Of a stretch of DNA of 64,000 nucleotides, positions 25,785-34,319 are shown one piece after another (the stretch's first letter is position 1; the number at the start of each line of letters is the position of its first letter). The position numbers and the translations under genes are program-made. The stretch comes from CBDCFV01 sp965203835. GTDB lineage: Bacteria > Chloroflexota > Dehalococcoidia > Lucifugimonadales > UBA3495. The stretch lies in NCBI GenBank assembly GCA_965203835.1, contig OZ241919.1, positions 186,001 to 250,000 on the forward strand, written 5' to 3'. Under the pieces are notes generated by a model that was given only the letters and a program-made list of their open reading frames with translations, had not been told where the DNA came from and did no database searches.

Positions 25785-25968
25785 CGGCTAGGAAAGGAGA
25801 AGTTGCTCATCTAAAGGATACCATAGTCCTCACAACCATCAAAGTCCCGGCTTTCAGGAAAGGCATGTGCCGGGATAGCAAATGTGGTATTCTCTTACCC
25901 ACATCGACAGACGCCATCGTTGAGTTTCCGGGACAGATTGACGACTACCGGCTAAAGGACGGCAGAAG

Positions 25969-27273
25969 ATGACGACGTTCCAGACCAACGGCCACCACAC
26001 CAACGGGCGAAACGGAAACGGCCACAGCCGATACGTTCCCAGGGGCGCGTCAGGAATCGGAGTCCACGATTATGTTCCAGAGCTTGGCTACCGGGAGTAC
26101 TGGTATCCCGCGGTGGAGGACAAACTGATCAAGCGCAAGCCCGTAGCCCTCAAGCTTCTGGGCGAGCAGATAGCCTTCTTCCGCGACACCAACGACGAAG
26201 TAGCGGCGGTATCCGACACCTGTCCCCACCGGGGGGCCTTCCTGTCGGGCGGCGTCGGCAAAGGGATGGGCAACGACGAGTTCAAAGGGTTCATAACCTG
26301 CCCCTATCACGGCTACACTTTCGACGGCTCCGGCCAGTGCGTGGCCGCTTTGACAGACGGCCCCGAGTCCAAGCTGGCGCCCAAGCTCAGGGTCCGCAGC
26401 TACCCCACCAGGACCCACCGGGGCGTGGTATACATCTGGATGGGCGTCACCGAGCCGGTGCCCCTGGAGGAGGACCTGCCGGAGGAGTTTTTCTACGACG
26501 ACGTGGAGATACAGACCTACGTCAAAGTCTGGCCCATGAACTGGTCGCTGACCATGGAGAACTCCCGAGACTCCCACAACAGCAAGATACACAGGGGCGG
26601 AATCCGGCGCCTCTGGAGCGGGCAGTTGTTCAACCGCCTGCCCGCGTTCTGGGAGGGTACGGACATTACCGAAGAGGGCGACAACTATATTTGCATCGCA
26701 CCCAGGGTGAAGCAGGGCGTGGAGCAGGGGTTCTTCCCCGGCTTGGGCAAGAACTGGCCCCAGCACAAGTGGTGGCGGTTCCGGGGAGGCGGCCGCATAA
26801 ATCCCTTGGTGCAGCAGAAGAACGCATTCAACAACTCCCGCCCCGGCGGACTTTACCGGCTGCCGTCTATCGCCTGTCCCAACGCACGGGGCCAGTCGCA
26901 GCACCTGCGCTACTTCACTCCCATAGACGCCAACAGCACCCGGATGTTCACCTTTGCTCTGAAACGGGTCAGACACAAGCTATTGGCGAAGCTCTGGTGG
27001 AAGTTCTACTATCACACTTGGTACGTTTACTTCAACGCGCCGCAGACCACCAACGAGCGGGAGGACATGCCGGTACAAACCGTCGGGGCGCTCGACCCGC
27101 ATTCGGCGCAAAAGCTGGGCGCGACCGACGCCGCCATCATCTTCTGGCGGAGGCGAATGCCCTGGAAGTCCAGGGACGCACAGCGGATCTGGGGCCAGGG
27201 CCGGACCGAAGCCGCGGAAGAGATGATCGAGATCGAAGAAGAGCGCGAGGCTGCTGAGATACCCCTCAATTAG
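25969..27273 (+). CDS. Rieske [2Fe-2S] non-haem iron oxygenase
   Basis: 434 residues. Rieske ligands are C85 and H87 (CPHRG) and C111 and H114 (CPYHG). The mononuclear iron site is in ENSRDSHNSKIH: D201, H203 and H208, close to the D-x2-H-x4-H pattern but with one residue fewer between Asp and His. An Asn/Gly/His-rich N-terminal tail (residues 1-25) is unusual. Oxygenase component only; no reductase or ferredoxin gene follows. Substrate likely aromatic, steroid-like or a quaternary ammonium. A terminator follows. Confidence 0.92.
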   Translation: MTTFQTNGHHTNGRNGNGHSRYVPRGASGIGVHDYVPELGYREYWYPAVEDKLIKRKPVALKLLGEQIAFFRDTNDEVAAVSDTCPHRGAFLSGGVGKGMGNDEFKGFITCPYHGYTFDGSGQCVAALTDGPESKLAPKLRVRSYPTRTHRGVVYIWMGVTEPVPLEEDLPEEFFYDDVEIQTYVKVWPMNWSLTMENSRDSHNSKIHRGGIRRLWSGQLFNRLPAFWEGTDITEEGDNYICIAPRVKQGVEQGFFPGLGKNWPQHKWWRFRGGGRINPLVQQKNAFNNSRPGGLYRLPSIACPNARGQSQHLRYFTPIDANSTRMFTFALKRVRHKLLAKLWWKFYYHTWYVYFNAPQTTNEREDMPVQTVGALDPHSAQKLGATDAAIIFWRRRMPWKSRDAQRIWGQGRTEAAEEMIEIEEEREAAEIPLN

Positions 27274-27299
27274 AACACGGCACACCACTGGTAACATTG

Positions 27300-27329
27300 A
27301 AGGCCGCCCCATTCGTTAGGGCGGCCTTT
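27300..27329. terminator. Hairpin between convergent Rieske and membrane-protein genes
   Basis: 10-bp stem AAGGCCGCCC/GGGCGGCCTT with a 9-nt loop, then TTGGG, 26 nt beyond the Rieske stop. It can act on both strands. Confidence 0.75.
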
Positions 27330-27355
27330 GGGTTGGTTCGGCCGCTTCAGGACCG

Positions 27356-27832
27356 TCAGTCGGAGACGTTGCTGCTGTAGGAGTAGTCCCGGAACCTCCG
27401 GGGGTAAAGCGCCGTAGCCAGGAAGATGACTCCCAGGGTCAGGTGGGCGGCGTTCTCCCAAGGGTGTTGCACTGTGAATACGCCCAAATTGATGGAGCCC
27501 GCCAAGCCCATGAATGGGGATATCAGGAACCCGATGACGCCGACCGCCAGGAAGAGCAGGCCCTCTAAACCAAGGAACACCCGTTTGTACTCCGAGTTCC
27601 AGACCTCTCCGACGTACAGGGATAAGACTCCAATCACCAGGTAGGCGATGCTCTGCCCCAAGTCCATGTGGTACAGGTCGCTTGGTCCGGTACCCAGGAA
27701 GAACCCGGCGATACCCGCCGCCGTCAACAATGCCCCGAAAATCAGCAAGCAACGGCGGTTGGTAAGTCCTTTGGCGTAGCTCTTGGTGACCGGCCCGTAG
27801 CTTACGGTAATGCCCTTGGCTTCTCTCATCAT
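27356..27832 (-). CDS. Four-helix membrane protein (DUF4383-like)
   Basis: 158 residues from the ATG at 27832, which has GGAGGT upstream; an earlier start at 27904 has no site. Four hydrophobic segments: RCLLIFGALLTAAGIAGFF, GQSIAYLVIGVLSLYVG, LEGLLFLAVGVIGFLISPF and a C-terminal AAHLTLGVIFLATALY. The layout and the HPWENAAHLTLGVI segment resemble DUF4383 membrane proteins common in Actinobacteria and Chloroflexi. Function unknown. Apparently monocistronic. Confidence 0.7.
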   Translation of the reverse strand: MMREAKGITVSYGPVTKSYAKGLTNRRCLLIFGALLTAAGIAGFFLGTGPSDLYHMDLGQSIAYLVIGVLSLYVGEVWNSEYKRVFLGLEGLLFLAVGVIGFLISPFMGLAGSINLGVFTVQHPWENAAHLTLGVIFLATALYPRRFRDYSYSSNVSD

Positions 27833-28004
27833 AAGAGTCAACCTCCGCCTGAAGACTGCCGGGAGGGCTGGCAAGATGATACCACGGTAACACAATGCGG
27901 GCATGGCCAGCGGAAACCTTCAAATCCGTTTACTCTCGTGTGACCGATGACATATCATCGGATCCAAGACGGTCAATTAACGCCGAGCGTCAAGGAGGCT
28001 CAAA

Positions 28005-28838
28005 TTGACGACAGAATTAGACCCGCGGGCGGCAGGCGGCAAGCGACTCCGAGACAAGGTATGCGTAATTACCGGAGCAGGCCAAGGCATCGGGCGCGCC
28101 ACGGCCAGGAGAATGGGCGAAGAGGGCGGTGTTATTGTCGTCGCCGACCGTGTCGATGAAAGCGCCACGCGGACAGTCCAAGAATTGCATCAACACGGTG
28201 TCACCGCTATGAAAGTCCTAGCCGACGTCAGCGCTTTCGCCGGGGCACAAAAACTGATGGATGACGCGGCCTCCGAATACGGACGGATTGACGTCCTCGT
28301 CAACAACGTCGGGGGCACCATCTGGATCCAGCCGTACCACAAATACACTGAGGAGCAGGTAAATCTGGAACTGGAGCGGACTCTCTACCCTACCCTGTGG
28401 TGTTGCTTGGCGGCACTGCCTATCATGATGGAGCAAGGCTCGGGGTCCATTGTGAACCTGGGATCACAGGCCCCCAGGGGACTCCACCGGCTTCCCTATG
28501 CCGTAGGCAAGGGCGGCATATTCGCCCTGACCAAGGTGTTGGCAATGGAGTACGGAGGATACGGCATACGAGTCAATACCGTATCGCCAGGCGGGACTGC
28601 CGTACCGGACCGCATAACATCCCGGCTGTATCTGGGCGACGGGGTGATGGCAGAGGAAGACATATCCGAGGAAGCCCTCGACTATCGCCGGCTGATGGGA
28701 GAGGACATAAGAAACCAGCAGGCAATTCGGAGGTCGGGCTTGCCCGAGGAACAAGCCGCCGCCATCGCTTTTCTAGCGTCTGACGATGCTTCGTTCATCA
28801 CTGGGCAGGTCATCAACTGCAGCGGGGGACAATCCTGA
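28005..28838 (+). CDS. SDR-family dehydrogenase
   Basis: 277 residues from a TTG with AAGGAGG upstream. Cofactor motif TGAGQGIG (about 24-31), NNVGG in place of NNAG, catalytic Ser in VNLGSQAP and YAVGK as the YxxxK pair, then VNTVSPGG and a final FITGQVINCSGGQS. Complete classical SDR. It lies 0.7 kb from the Rieske oxygenase, so a cis-diol or alcohol dehydrogenase step is possible, though the two are not in one operon. Resembles BenD-type diol dehydrogenases only loosely. Confidence 0.9.
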   Translation: MTTELDPRAAGGKRLRDKVCVITGAGQGIGRATARRMGEEGGVIVVADRVDESATRTVQELHQHGVTAMKVLADVSAFAGAQKLMDDAASEYGRIDVLVNNVGGTIWIQPYHKYTEEQVNLELERTLYPTLWCCLAALPIMMEQGSGSIVNLGSQAPRGLHRLPYAVGKGGIFALTKVLAMEYGGYGIRVNTVSPGGTAVPDRITSRLYLGDGVMAEEDISEEALDYRRLMGEDIRNQQAIRRSGLPEEQAAAIAFLASDDASFITGQVINCSGGQS

Positions 28839-28895
28839 AAGACCGACCACGATAGCCGGCCCCATATACTGAGGCTACGCCGGTGGGCATAATCG

Positions 28896-30878
28896 TCATC
28901 CAGTGTTCAGAGCCTCCAATTGGCTGTCGATGTCCTCTGCCTCCAACGATAGCCTTTCCCACTCGTCCCAGAGAGATTCCGCCTCTCCTTTGAGCGCCGC
29001 GTACCGCTCGGCCGAGGCTGCAATCTGTGAAGGGTCTCCGAATTGGTCCGGCTCCGAGAACATTGCCTCCAGCTCGGCTATCCGGCCTTCGCGTTCAGAA
29101 AGGGAGACGCTTATCTCATTTATCCGCCCGGCCAGCTTGCGGGCTTCCCTGTTGAGCGACCGCCGCTGCTCATCTTCAGGGGTCAATGGTCTTCCCGAAC
29201 GTCTCCTGGCCGGGCCTTGTCTGGATGCAACAGGGGCAGCCCCGTTGCTTGTTGGACTCGCGCTTCCGTTGCGGGTCTCAGTCTGCTTCCAGTGCAGATA
29301 GCTGTCGTAGTCGCCGGGAAACACCGTGGGCTTGCCGTGATCGATCTCGATTATCTTGTTGGCGACCTGCCGGATAAGTGTCCGGTCGTGAGTAATCAGG
29401 CAAATCGAGCCGTTATAGTCCTCAAGGGCGTCCGCTAATATCTCCCTGGAAGCGATGTCAAGGTGGTTGGTTGGCTCGTCCATGAGAAGCAGGTTGCTGG
29501 GCTGAAGCAGCAGCTTGGCCAAGGCAACCCGGGCCTTTTCCCCGCCGGAAAGCACGGATATGGGCTTCAGGACGTCGTCGCCGCTGAACAGGAAGCCGCC
29601 AAGGGTGTTACGCAAGTTCTGCTCCGACTCTGCAGGGGCCGCCTGTTCCAACTCCCCCATCACCGTATTGCGGGGGTCAAGTTGCTCCAAAACGTGCTGG
29701 GCGTAGTAGGCCGTCACCACGTTGTGGCCGGTCGTTCTTTTCCCTTCATCCAACGGCAGGACGCCCGCGAGCATCTTCAGCATTGTGGTCTTGCCGGCGC
29801 CGTTGGGTCCGACCAAGGCAACACGTTCGCCGCGTGAAAGCTCCAAATCCATGCCGCGGTAGACCACGTTGTCGCCGTAGGACTTGCTTGCATTGGCCAG
29901 CCAGATGATCCTGGAGCCGGCCCGGGGAGGCTCCGGGAAGGAGTATCGGACCTTCTTGGTAGCCCTTGGCAACTCGATGATCTGTACCTTCTCAAGCTGC
30001 TTCAAACGGCTTTGAACTTGGCTGGCCTTCCTTGCCTTGTAGCGGAAACGCTCCACAAAACGCATCTGCCGCTGCATCTCGCGCTCCTGCCTAGCCGCGG
30101 CCGCCTGCTTGACCTTCAGTGATTCTTCCCGCGCGACGAGGTAGTCGTCATATCCTCCCTTCATCAGGACTACCTCGTCAGGTTCGATGGCAAGGACCTT
30201 GGTAGCTACCTGGTTCAGAAAAGCACGGTCGTGAGAAGTGATTAGCACTCCGCCCTGGAAGAAGGACAGGTACTTCTCGAACCAGAGGTTTGCCTCAAGG
30301 TCGAGGTGGTTGGTTGGCTCGTCCAAAAGCAGCAAGTCGGGTTTCATGAACAGAAGCCTGGCGAGACCCGCCCGCATGACCCAACCGCCGCTGAATTCGC
30401 TCATAGGCCGGAGGAAATCGCTTTGCTTGAACCCAAGGCCGGACAGGATAGCCTTGGCCTCATGGTCCCGGTCATTCCCTCCGGCAGCCTCCAGCGCCGC
30501 GTCGAGTTGGCCGAGGCGCTCCAAAAGCTCGGCCTGGCTATCGGGGTCCGTCTCCAACGACAGGGTCTCCCGCGTGGCTGATATCTCGTCCGCCAGGGTA
30601 ATGGCAGCGGTATCGGCGTCCAGAACCTCTTGGAGCAGGGACTTACCGTTAAAAGATGCGGGCTCCTGCTTGAGATAGCCTATCGAGACGTTCCGCTTGG
30701 TGGATATGCGTCCCGTTTCCGAAAGGGTGATTCCGGCAAGAATGTCCATAAGCGTGGTCTTCCCGGAGCCGTTGGCGCCTATCAACGCAATACGGTCGCC
30801 TGCTGTCAAGCCGAAAGTAAGACCACTGAACAGAGTCCTGTCCGAATAGGACTTGCTGATGTCAGATGCAAAGAGCAA
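28896..30878 (-). CDS. ABC-F family ATPase
   Basis: 660 residues starting at TTG. Two ABC domains in one chain without membrane segments: first Walker A GANGSGKTT (34-42), signature FSGGWVMRAGLARLL, Walker B LLLLDEPTNHLD; second GPNGAGKTT, LSGGEKARVALAKLL, LLMDEPTNHLD. The basic interdomain linker (P-site tRNA interaction motif, with RYKARKASQVQSRLKQLEK) and a C-terminal coiled coil (about 580-655) make it an Uup/EttA-like translation factor that resolves stalled ribosomes. Not a transporter ATPase, so it cannot energise the nearby importers. Confidence 0.92.
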   Translation of the reverse strand: MLFASDISKSYSDRTLFSGLTFGLTAGDRIALIGANGSGKTTLMDILAGITLSETGRISTKRNVSIGYLKQEPASFNGKSLLQEVLDADTAAITLADEISATRETLSLETDPDSQAELLERLGQLDAALEAAGGNDRDHEAKAILSGLGFKQSDFLRPMSEFSGGWVMRAGLARLLFMKPDLLLLDEPTNHLDLEANLWFEKYLSFFQGGVLITSHDRAFLNQVATKVLAIEPDEVVLMKGGYDDYLVAREESLKVKQAAAARQEREMQRQMRFVERFRYKARKASQVQSRLKQLEKVQIIELPRATKKVRYSFPEPPRAGSRIIWLANASKSYGDNVVYRGMDLELSRGERVALVGPNGAGKTTMLKMLAGVLPLDEGKRTTGHNVVTAYYAQHVLEQLDPRNTVMGELEQAAPAESEQNLRNTLGGFLFSGDDVLKPISVLSGGEKARVALAKLLLQPSNLLLMDEPTNHLDIASREILADALEDYNGSICLITHDRTLIRQVANKIIEIDHGKPTVFPGDYDSYLHWKQTETRNGSASPTSNGAAPVASRQGPARRRSGRPLTPEDEQRRSLNREARKLAGRINEISVSLSEREGRIAELEAMFSEPDQFGDPSQIAASAERYAALKGEAESLWDEWERLSLEAEDIDSQLEALNTG

Positions 30879-30897
30879 TGTTTCTACTCAAGCAATA

Positions 30898-30903
30898 ATT
30901 ATA
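30898..30903 (-). promoter_or_regulatory. Predicted -10 box for the ABC-F gene
   Basis: Consensus TATAAT on the minus strand, 20-25 nt before the TTG start. The expected -35 position (TTCCTG at 30926-30921) is weak. The predicted leader is only about 12 nt. Confidence 0.45.
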
Positions 30904-30944
30904 TCCACAGGATGCAGGTACAGGAAACATTCCGCCAAGCCAGT

Positions 30945-30972
30945 TTGCCATAGGCAATTCTCGTGATATAAT
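30945..30972 (+). promoter_or_regulatory. Near-consensus promoter for the duplicated-domain gene
   Basis: TTGCCA (30945-30950), 16-nt spacer, perfect TATAAT (30967-30972). It drives the gene at 31029, whose AAGGAGG is well placed. One of the strongest promoter matches in the window. Confidence 0.75.
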
Positions 30973-31028
30973 TTGCGCGCAAATCGGCAGGGCGTTTCGC
31001 CCACCCAAGAGTTATAAGGAGGACAACA

Positions 31029-31910
31029 ATGGAAAAGGGCGGCACCGTCATACACGCTGGTCCAATAGATTTCGCAATGAGCTACCGTCAGGAGATCATG
31101 GATGACCAGGGCCTGTGCCTGCAGGTCTATTCGAAGGTCGGTGACCATGACACGGAGATCCTTCGCTTCGACTGCTTCGACCAGAACCCCCACTACCACT
31201 ATGGGCCGGAGAACTACAACATCCGGTTGCACATGGACAAGACGACGGCGGGGAATCCCCTCGGCTGGACGCTGGGGAACATTCGCAACAAGTTGCCCGA
31301 CATGGTGCGCCGGTCAGGCTACGAAGACTTGGCGAACAACCTGGAGGCCCATCCGGTTTCCGATGCTACCTTGGACGAACTGGAGTCCACCTCCCGCAAC
31401 ATGTCTTTGGAAGGCCGGCGGACGGTACACCACCTGATGCCGGAAATGCTGGACGGGGACAAGATCGAGGTCGGCAACCTGAAGTTCGGCTTGGAGTACC
31501 GGCATCTTCCGCAGATCAACGATGAGGGCATGGCCATCCACGTACTGACCGACATCGCGGGGCAGGAAGTGGAAGTGCTAGCGTTCGACTGCTTCGAGAA
31601 GGGCCCCCACTACCACTACGGCCCGCGGAACCAGGACGTCCGCATCTATTGGGACGTCACCACATCCGGCGAGACCCTTCGCTGGACCCTCGACCAGTTC
31701 AAGGCCGGCAAGATCCGGTCCATGATCCAGAGGGCCGGCTACCCCACCGTGGCGGCTAACGTGGACGAGGAACTGGTCCAAGCCATGCTGCCCCAGATCG
31801 AGGCCAGGAGTTGGGAACTGGTGGCGCAGAACAAGGGTCAGCAGTCCGATCCCAAAGCCGAATTGATGAAAGAGATAGAGGCTCTCAGGGAGAAGGTGGC
31901 TGCTCTGTAG
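31029..31910 (+). CDS. Uncharacterised protein with internally duplicated domain
   Basis: 293 residues, family not recognised. Two homologous halves: residues 1-120 and about 145-255. Shared features in order: a strand (MSYRQEI / LEYRHLP), a hydrophobic strand ending in an acidic step (EILRFDCF / EVLAFDCF), the invariant PHYHYGP, an N-x-R strand (YNIRLHMD / QDVRIYWD), a LxWTL helix start and a helix with RRSGY or QRAGYP. The duplicated H-x-H next to Cys-Phe could bind metal. No signal peptide. The C-terminal 40 residues are a charged helix (about 250-293). Strong own promoter and terminator suggest high expression. Confidence 0.85.
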   Translation: MEKGGTVIHAGPIDFAMSYRQEIMDDQGLCLQVYSKVGDHDTEILRFDCFDQNPHYHYGPENYNIRLHMDKTTAGNPLGWTLGNIRNKLPDMVRRSGYEDLANNLEAHPVSDATLDELESTSRNMSLEGRRTVHHLMPEMLDGDKIEVGNLKFGLEYRHLPQINDEGMAIHVLTDIAGQEVEVLAFDCFEKGPHYHYGPRNQDVRIYWDVTTSGETLRWTLDQFKAGKIRSMIQRAGYPTVAANVDEELVQAMLPQIEARSWELVAQNKGQQSDPKAELMKEIEALREKVAAL

Positions 31911-31938
31911 GCTGCCACTACCGACTGCGTGACGCAAC

Positions 31939-31970
31939 ACGGCCCCGGATTACCGGGGCCGTTGTCTTTT
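31939..31970 (+). terminator. Rho-independent terminator after the duplicated-domain gene
   Basis: 10-bp stem ACGGCCCCGG/CCGGGGCCGT with a 4-nt ATTA loop, followed by TGTCTTTT. Confidence 0.85.
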
Positions 31971-32066
31971 CTGTCCCGGGTCGTCCGGCCACCGAATGTT
32001 GCCCGTCCATGCGTTAGCATCGCCGGTATGGCGCGGAAGCAGGAAGACTTCCAGAACAGGGAGCCG

Positions 32067-32095
32067 TTAGTCACGGACCGGTGGGGGTATATAAT
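32067..32095 (+). promoter_or_regulatory. Candidate promoter for the retropepsin-like gene
   Basis: Perfect TATAAT at 32090-32095 with TTAGTC 17 nt upstream (weak -35). The start codon is 33 nt downstream of the -10. Confidence 0.5.
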
Positions 32096-32127
32096 CACAG
32101 GGTCGGCGAAAACAGCAGGAGATGGGC

Positions 32128-32514
32128 ATGGGCATTTTTTGGCAGACCGTGAAGGTGGGCAACCCCGAGGGCGGCGATTTCGTGGAGATTGAGGCCATGG
32201 TGGATACCGGGGCCGCAGACTCAATGTTTCCCCAATCATTGCTGGCGGCGCTCCACCTGCAACCCTTGAAATTGCAGAAATACGTTCTTGCCGATGGACG
32301 CAGAGTAGAGTTGCCCTATGGCTTGGCTCTAATCAATATCAACGACGAAACTTGGCCTTGTCCTGTTGTCTTCGGACCGGGCGACGACGCCCTTCTCGGC
32401 GCGACCACGCTGGAAATCTTCAAGCTGCTGGTCGATCCCAATAGCCAATCCCTGCTGCCCGCCGATTTCTCTAATCTGGGTGGGGGTGGCAGGCCACAGC
32501 CGCGGCGTCCTTAG
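32128..32514 (+). CDS. Retropepsin-like aspartic protease domain protein
   Basis: 128 residues from the ATG at 32128 (AGGAG 6 nt upstream; another ATG at 32122 is too close to it). Clan AA hallmark AMVDTGAADSMFP holds the catalytic Asp in DTGA, followed by the LADGRRVELPYG flap region and LLGATTLEIFKLLVD, the hydrophobic-Gly motif near the C-terminus. One Asp per chain, so it would act as a homodimer. A soluble single-domain bacterial form; substrate unknown. Its stop overlaps the convergent SDR stop by 4 nt. A second such gene is at 52258. Confidence 0.82.
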   Translation: MGIFWQTVKVGNPEGGDFVEIEAMVDTGAADSMFPQSLLAALHLQPLKLQKYVLADGRRVELPYGLALININDETWPCPVVFGPGDDALLGATTLEIFKLLVDPNSQSLLPADFSNLGGGGRPQPRRP

Positions 32515-33305
32515 ATCATCGTGTACCCGCCGCTCACGCTAAGCGTCTGGCCGGTGATGAAGCTGGCGGCGTCGGACGCGAGGAATACCACGGCGTTGGC
32601 TACCTCATCTCCTTGGGCCAGCCTGCGGAGAGGATACGCCCGTTTGACCCTTTCCAGCACCTCGTCCGTGAACACGCTCCTCATGCCTCGCCACATGCTG
32701 TCCTCGCTGAGGGACTCGTCGTCCGGCGGCACTACCAAGCCGGGGCAGACCACGTTGGCGCGCAGGCCGTAGCGGCCCGTCTCCCTGGCGATGGCCTTGC
32801 TGAGCGCTATGATTCCTCCCTTGCAGGCGGAGTAGACGGCTTCGCGGTACTCACCCATTCTTCCAGCGTCGGAACTCATGCTGACTATGCACCCCGATTG
32901 GCGCTCTATCATGTGGGGCACCACGGCATCGAAGCAGTTTATTGCTCCCCACAGGTTCACGTTGACTTCCCGTTCCCATTCGGCCCTGGGCTTGTCGACG
33001 AAGAGACGGTCCATTGTCCAGCCAACGTTGTTCACCAGGACGTCGACGCTGCCGAACTCGGCAATGGAACTTTCGATCATGCTTTTCACCTGATCGGTAT
33101 CGGTGACGTCGCAGGCTATTACCTTGACCCTGGCCCCGGGGTTAGTGCCGGTGATTTCGGCAGCCACAGCCTCTCCTTGGGAAGGGGACAACTCGGCGAT
33201 GGTGATATTGCTTCCCTCCCCGGCAAACCCGTGCACGATGGCCCGCCCGATGTTGGACCCGCCTCCGGTCACAATAACGTTTTTGTTCCTCAAACCCAGT
33301 TCCAT
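32511..33305 (-). CDS. SDR-family oxidoreductase (FabG-like)
   Basis: 264 residues. TGGGSNIG cofactor loop, CDVTD, NNVGW, catalytic SMSSD and YSACK (YxxxK), VVCPGLV and FITGQTLSVSGGYTM. Complete classical SDR. GGAGG upstream of the ATG. It could be a 3-oxoacyl or 3-hydroxyacyl-CoA dehydrogenase for the acyl-CoA pathways elsewhere in the window, but the substrate is not determined. Confidence 0.9.
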   Translation of the reverse strand: MELGLRNKNVIVTGGGSNIGRAIVHGFAGEGSNITIAELSPSQGEAVAAEITGTNPGARVKVIACDVTDTDQVKSMIESSIAEFGSVDVLVNNVGWTMDRLFVDKPRAEWEREVNVNLWGAINCFDAVVPHMIERQSGCIVSMSSDAGRMGEYREAVYSACKGGIIALSKAIARETGRYGLRANVVCPGLVVPPDDESLSEDSMWRGMRSVFTDEVLERVKRAYPLRRLAQGDEVANAVVFLASDAASFITGQTLSVSGGYTMI

Positions 33306-33436
33306 TGACGCTTGTCCTCCGTTGGTTGTTTGTAGTCTCGATACAGGCGGTTGAAACGTGTTCCCGGCCCATACAACTGGCGGAGAGACCGCTGGAGGTC
33401 GGGAGAAGACGGGTTTGCAGCCCCTGAGGATGCCGT

Positions 33437-34213
33437 TTAATGGAGGGAACGGCGGCCGGGCGGGAATGGGTCCAAGTCAAGACCAGGACGTTCGGGCTGG
33501 GGAACCTTGGGAACGCCGCCGAAGCGAAGCCTCAGCAAACCCTTAATGTCTTCCACAGCGGTCCGCGCGACGTTGACCGTGCTGGCGGGATCGTCGTCCC
33601 ATTTAACCGGAATGGAGTCGATCCGGTAGCGATTCTTGGCGGCTATCAACAGCAACTCGGTGTCGAAAAACCAGTTGTTGTTCTTCACCTTGGGCACGAT
33701 GGCCCGGGCGGCTTCCTTGGTCAGCGCCTTGAAACCGCACTGGGCGTCGGGGAACCCGGTGAAGAACATGGACTTGATCATCAGGTTGTAACCGCGGGAG
33801 ATAATTTCCCGTCGCAACCCCCGCTGTACACGTGAACCCTTACTCAGCCGGCTGCCTATGGCGATGTCGTACCCGGACTCCAGAGAGCGGACCAAATGGA
33901 TAAAGTGAGGCAAGTCAGTGGAGAGATCGATGTCCATATAACTGACTATATCGGCGTGGCTATCCAGCCACGCGGCACGCAGAGCGCGCCCGCGTCCCTT
34001 CTGGGGCAAATACAGGTAGTTGACCCCAGGGTACTTGGCGCACAACGCCTCTGAAACGGACCTGGTCTGGTCGGTAGAGGCATTGTCGGCGATGACTATC
34101 TGCCATGGATTGCTCAAGTGAGACCGCAGGAACTCCGTAAGTATCAAAACGCTCCTAGGGAGGGCCTGCTCTTCGTTGTAAACCGGTAAAACTATATCTA
34201 TCGTCGGGCGCAT
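33437..34213 (-). CDS. GT2-family glycosyltransferase, dolichyl-phosphate sugar transferase-like
   Basis: 258 residues. GT-A fold with VLPVYNEE (8-15), IVIADNASTDQT (39-50), the D-x-D of YMDIDLSTDL (nucleotide-sugar and metal binding) and FPDAQCGFKALTKEAA typical of DPM1/ALG5-like enzymes. No C-terminal membrane helices, so a cytosolic, membrane-associated transferase that charges polyprenyl phosphate with a sugar. Could work with the Agl23-like and UPF0104 genes near 60-64 kb. 106 bp downstream of purH. Confidence 0.88.
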   Translation of the reverse strand: MRPTIDIVLPVYNEEQALPRSVLILTEFLRSHLSNPWQIVIADNASTDQTRSVSEALCAKYPGVNYLYLPQKGRGRALRAAWLDSHADIVSYMDIDLSTDLPHFIHLVRSLESGYDIAIGSRLSKGSRVQRGLRREIISRGYNLMIKSMFFTGFPDAQCGFKALTKEAARAIVPKVKNNNWFFDTELLLIAAKNRYRIDSIPVKWDDDPASTVNVARTAVEDIKGLLRLRFGGVPKVPQPERPGLDLDPFPPGRRSLH

Positions 34214-34319
34214 ATCTTACCTCAATCCCTCCAAACCACACGGTCTGCATCACCCGCCAACGCCGGTGCGCGGGTGCCCATACACCTGTTGAGGATAAGC
34301 GGAAGGCTGTTCGCCGCGG

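Noticed and set aside
28896..30878. ABC-F protein as the missing importer ATPase
   Set aside because: It has duplicated ABC domains with the P-site tRNA interaction linker and C-terminal coiled coil of translation factors, unlike DppD/DppF.
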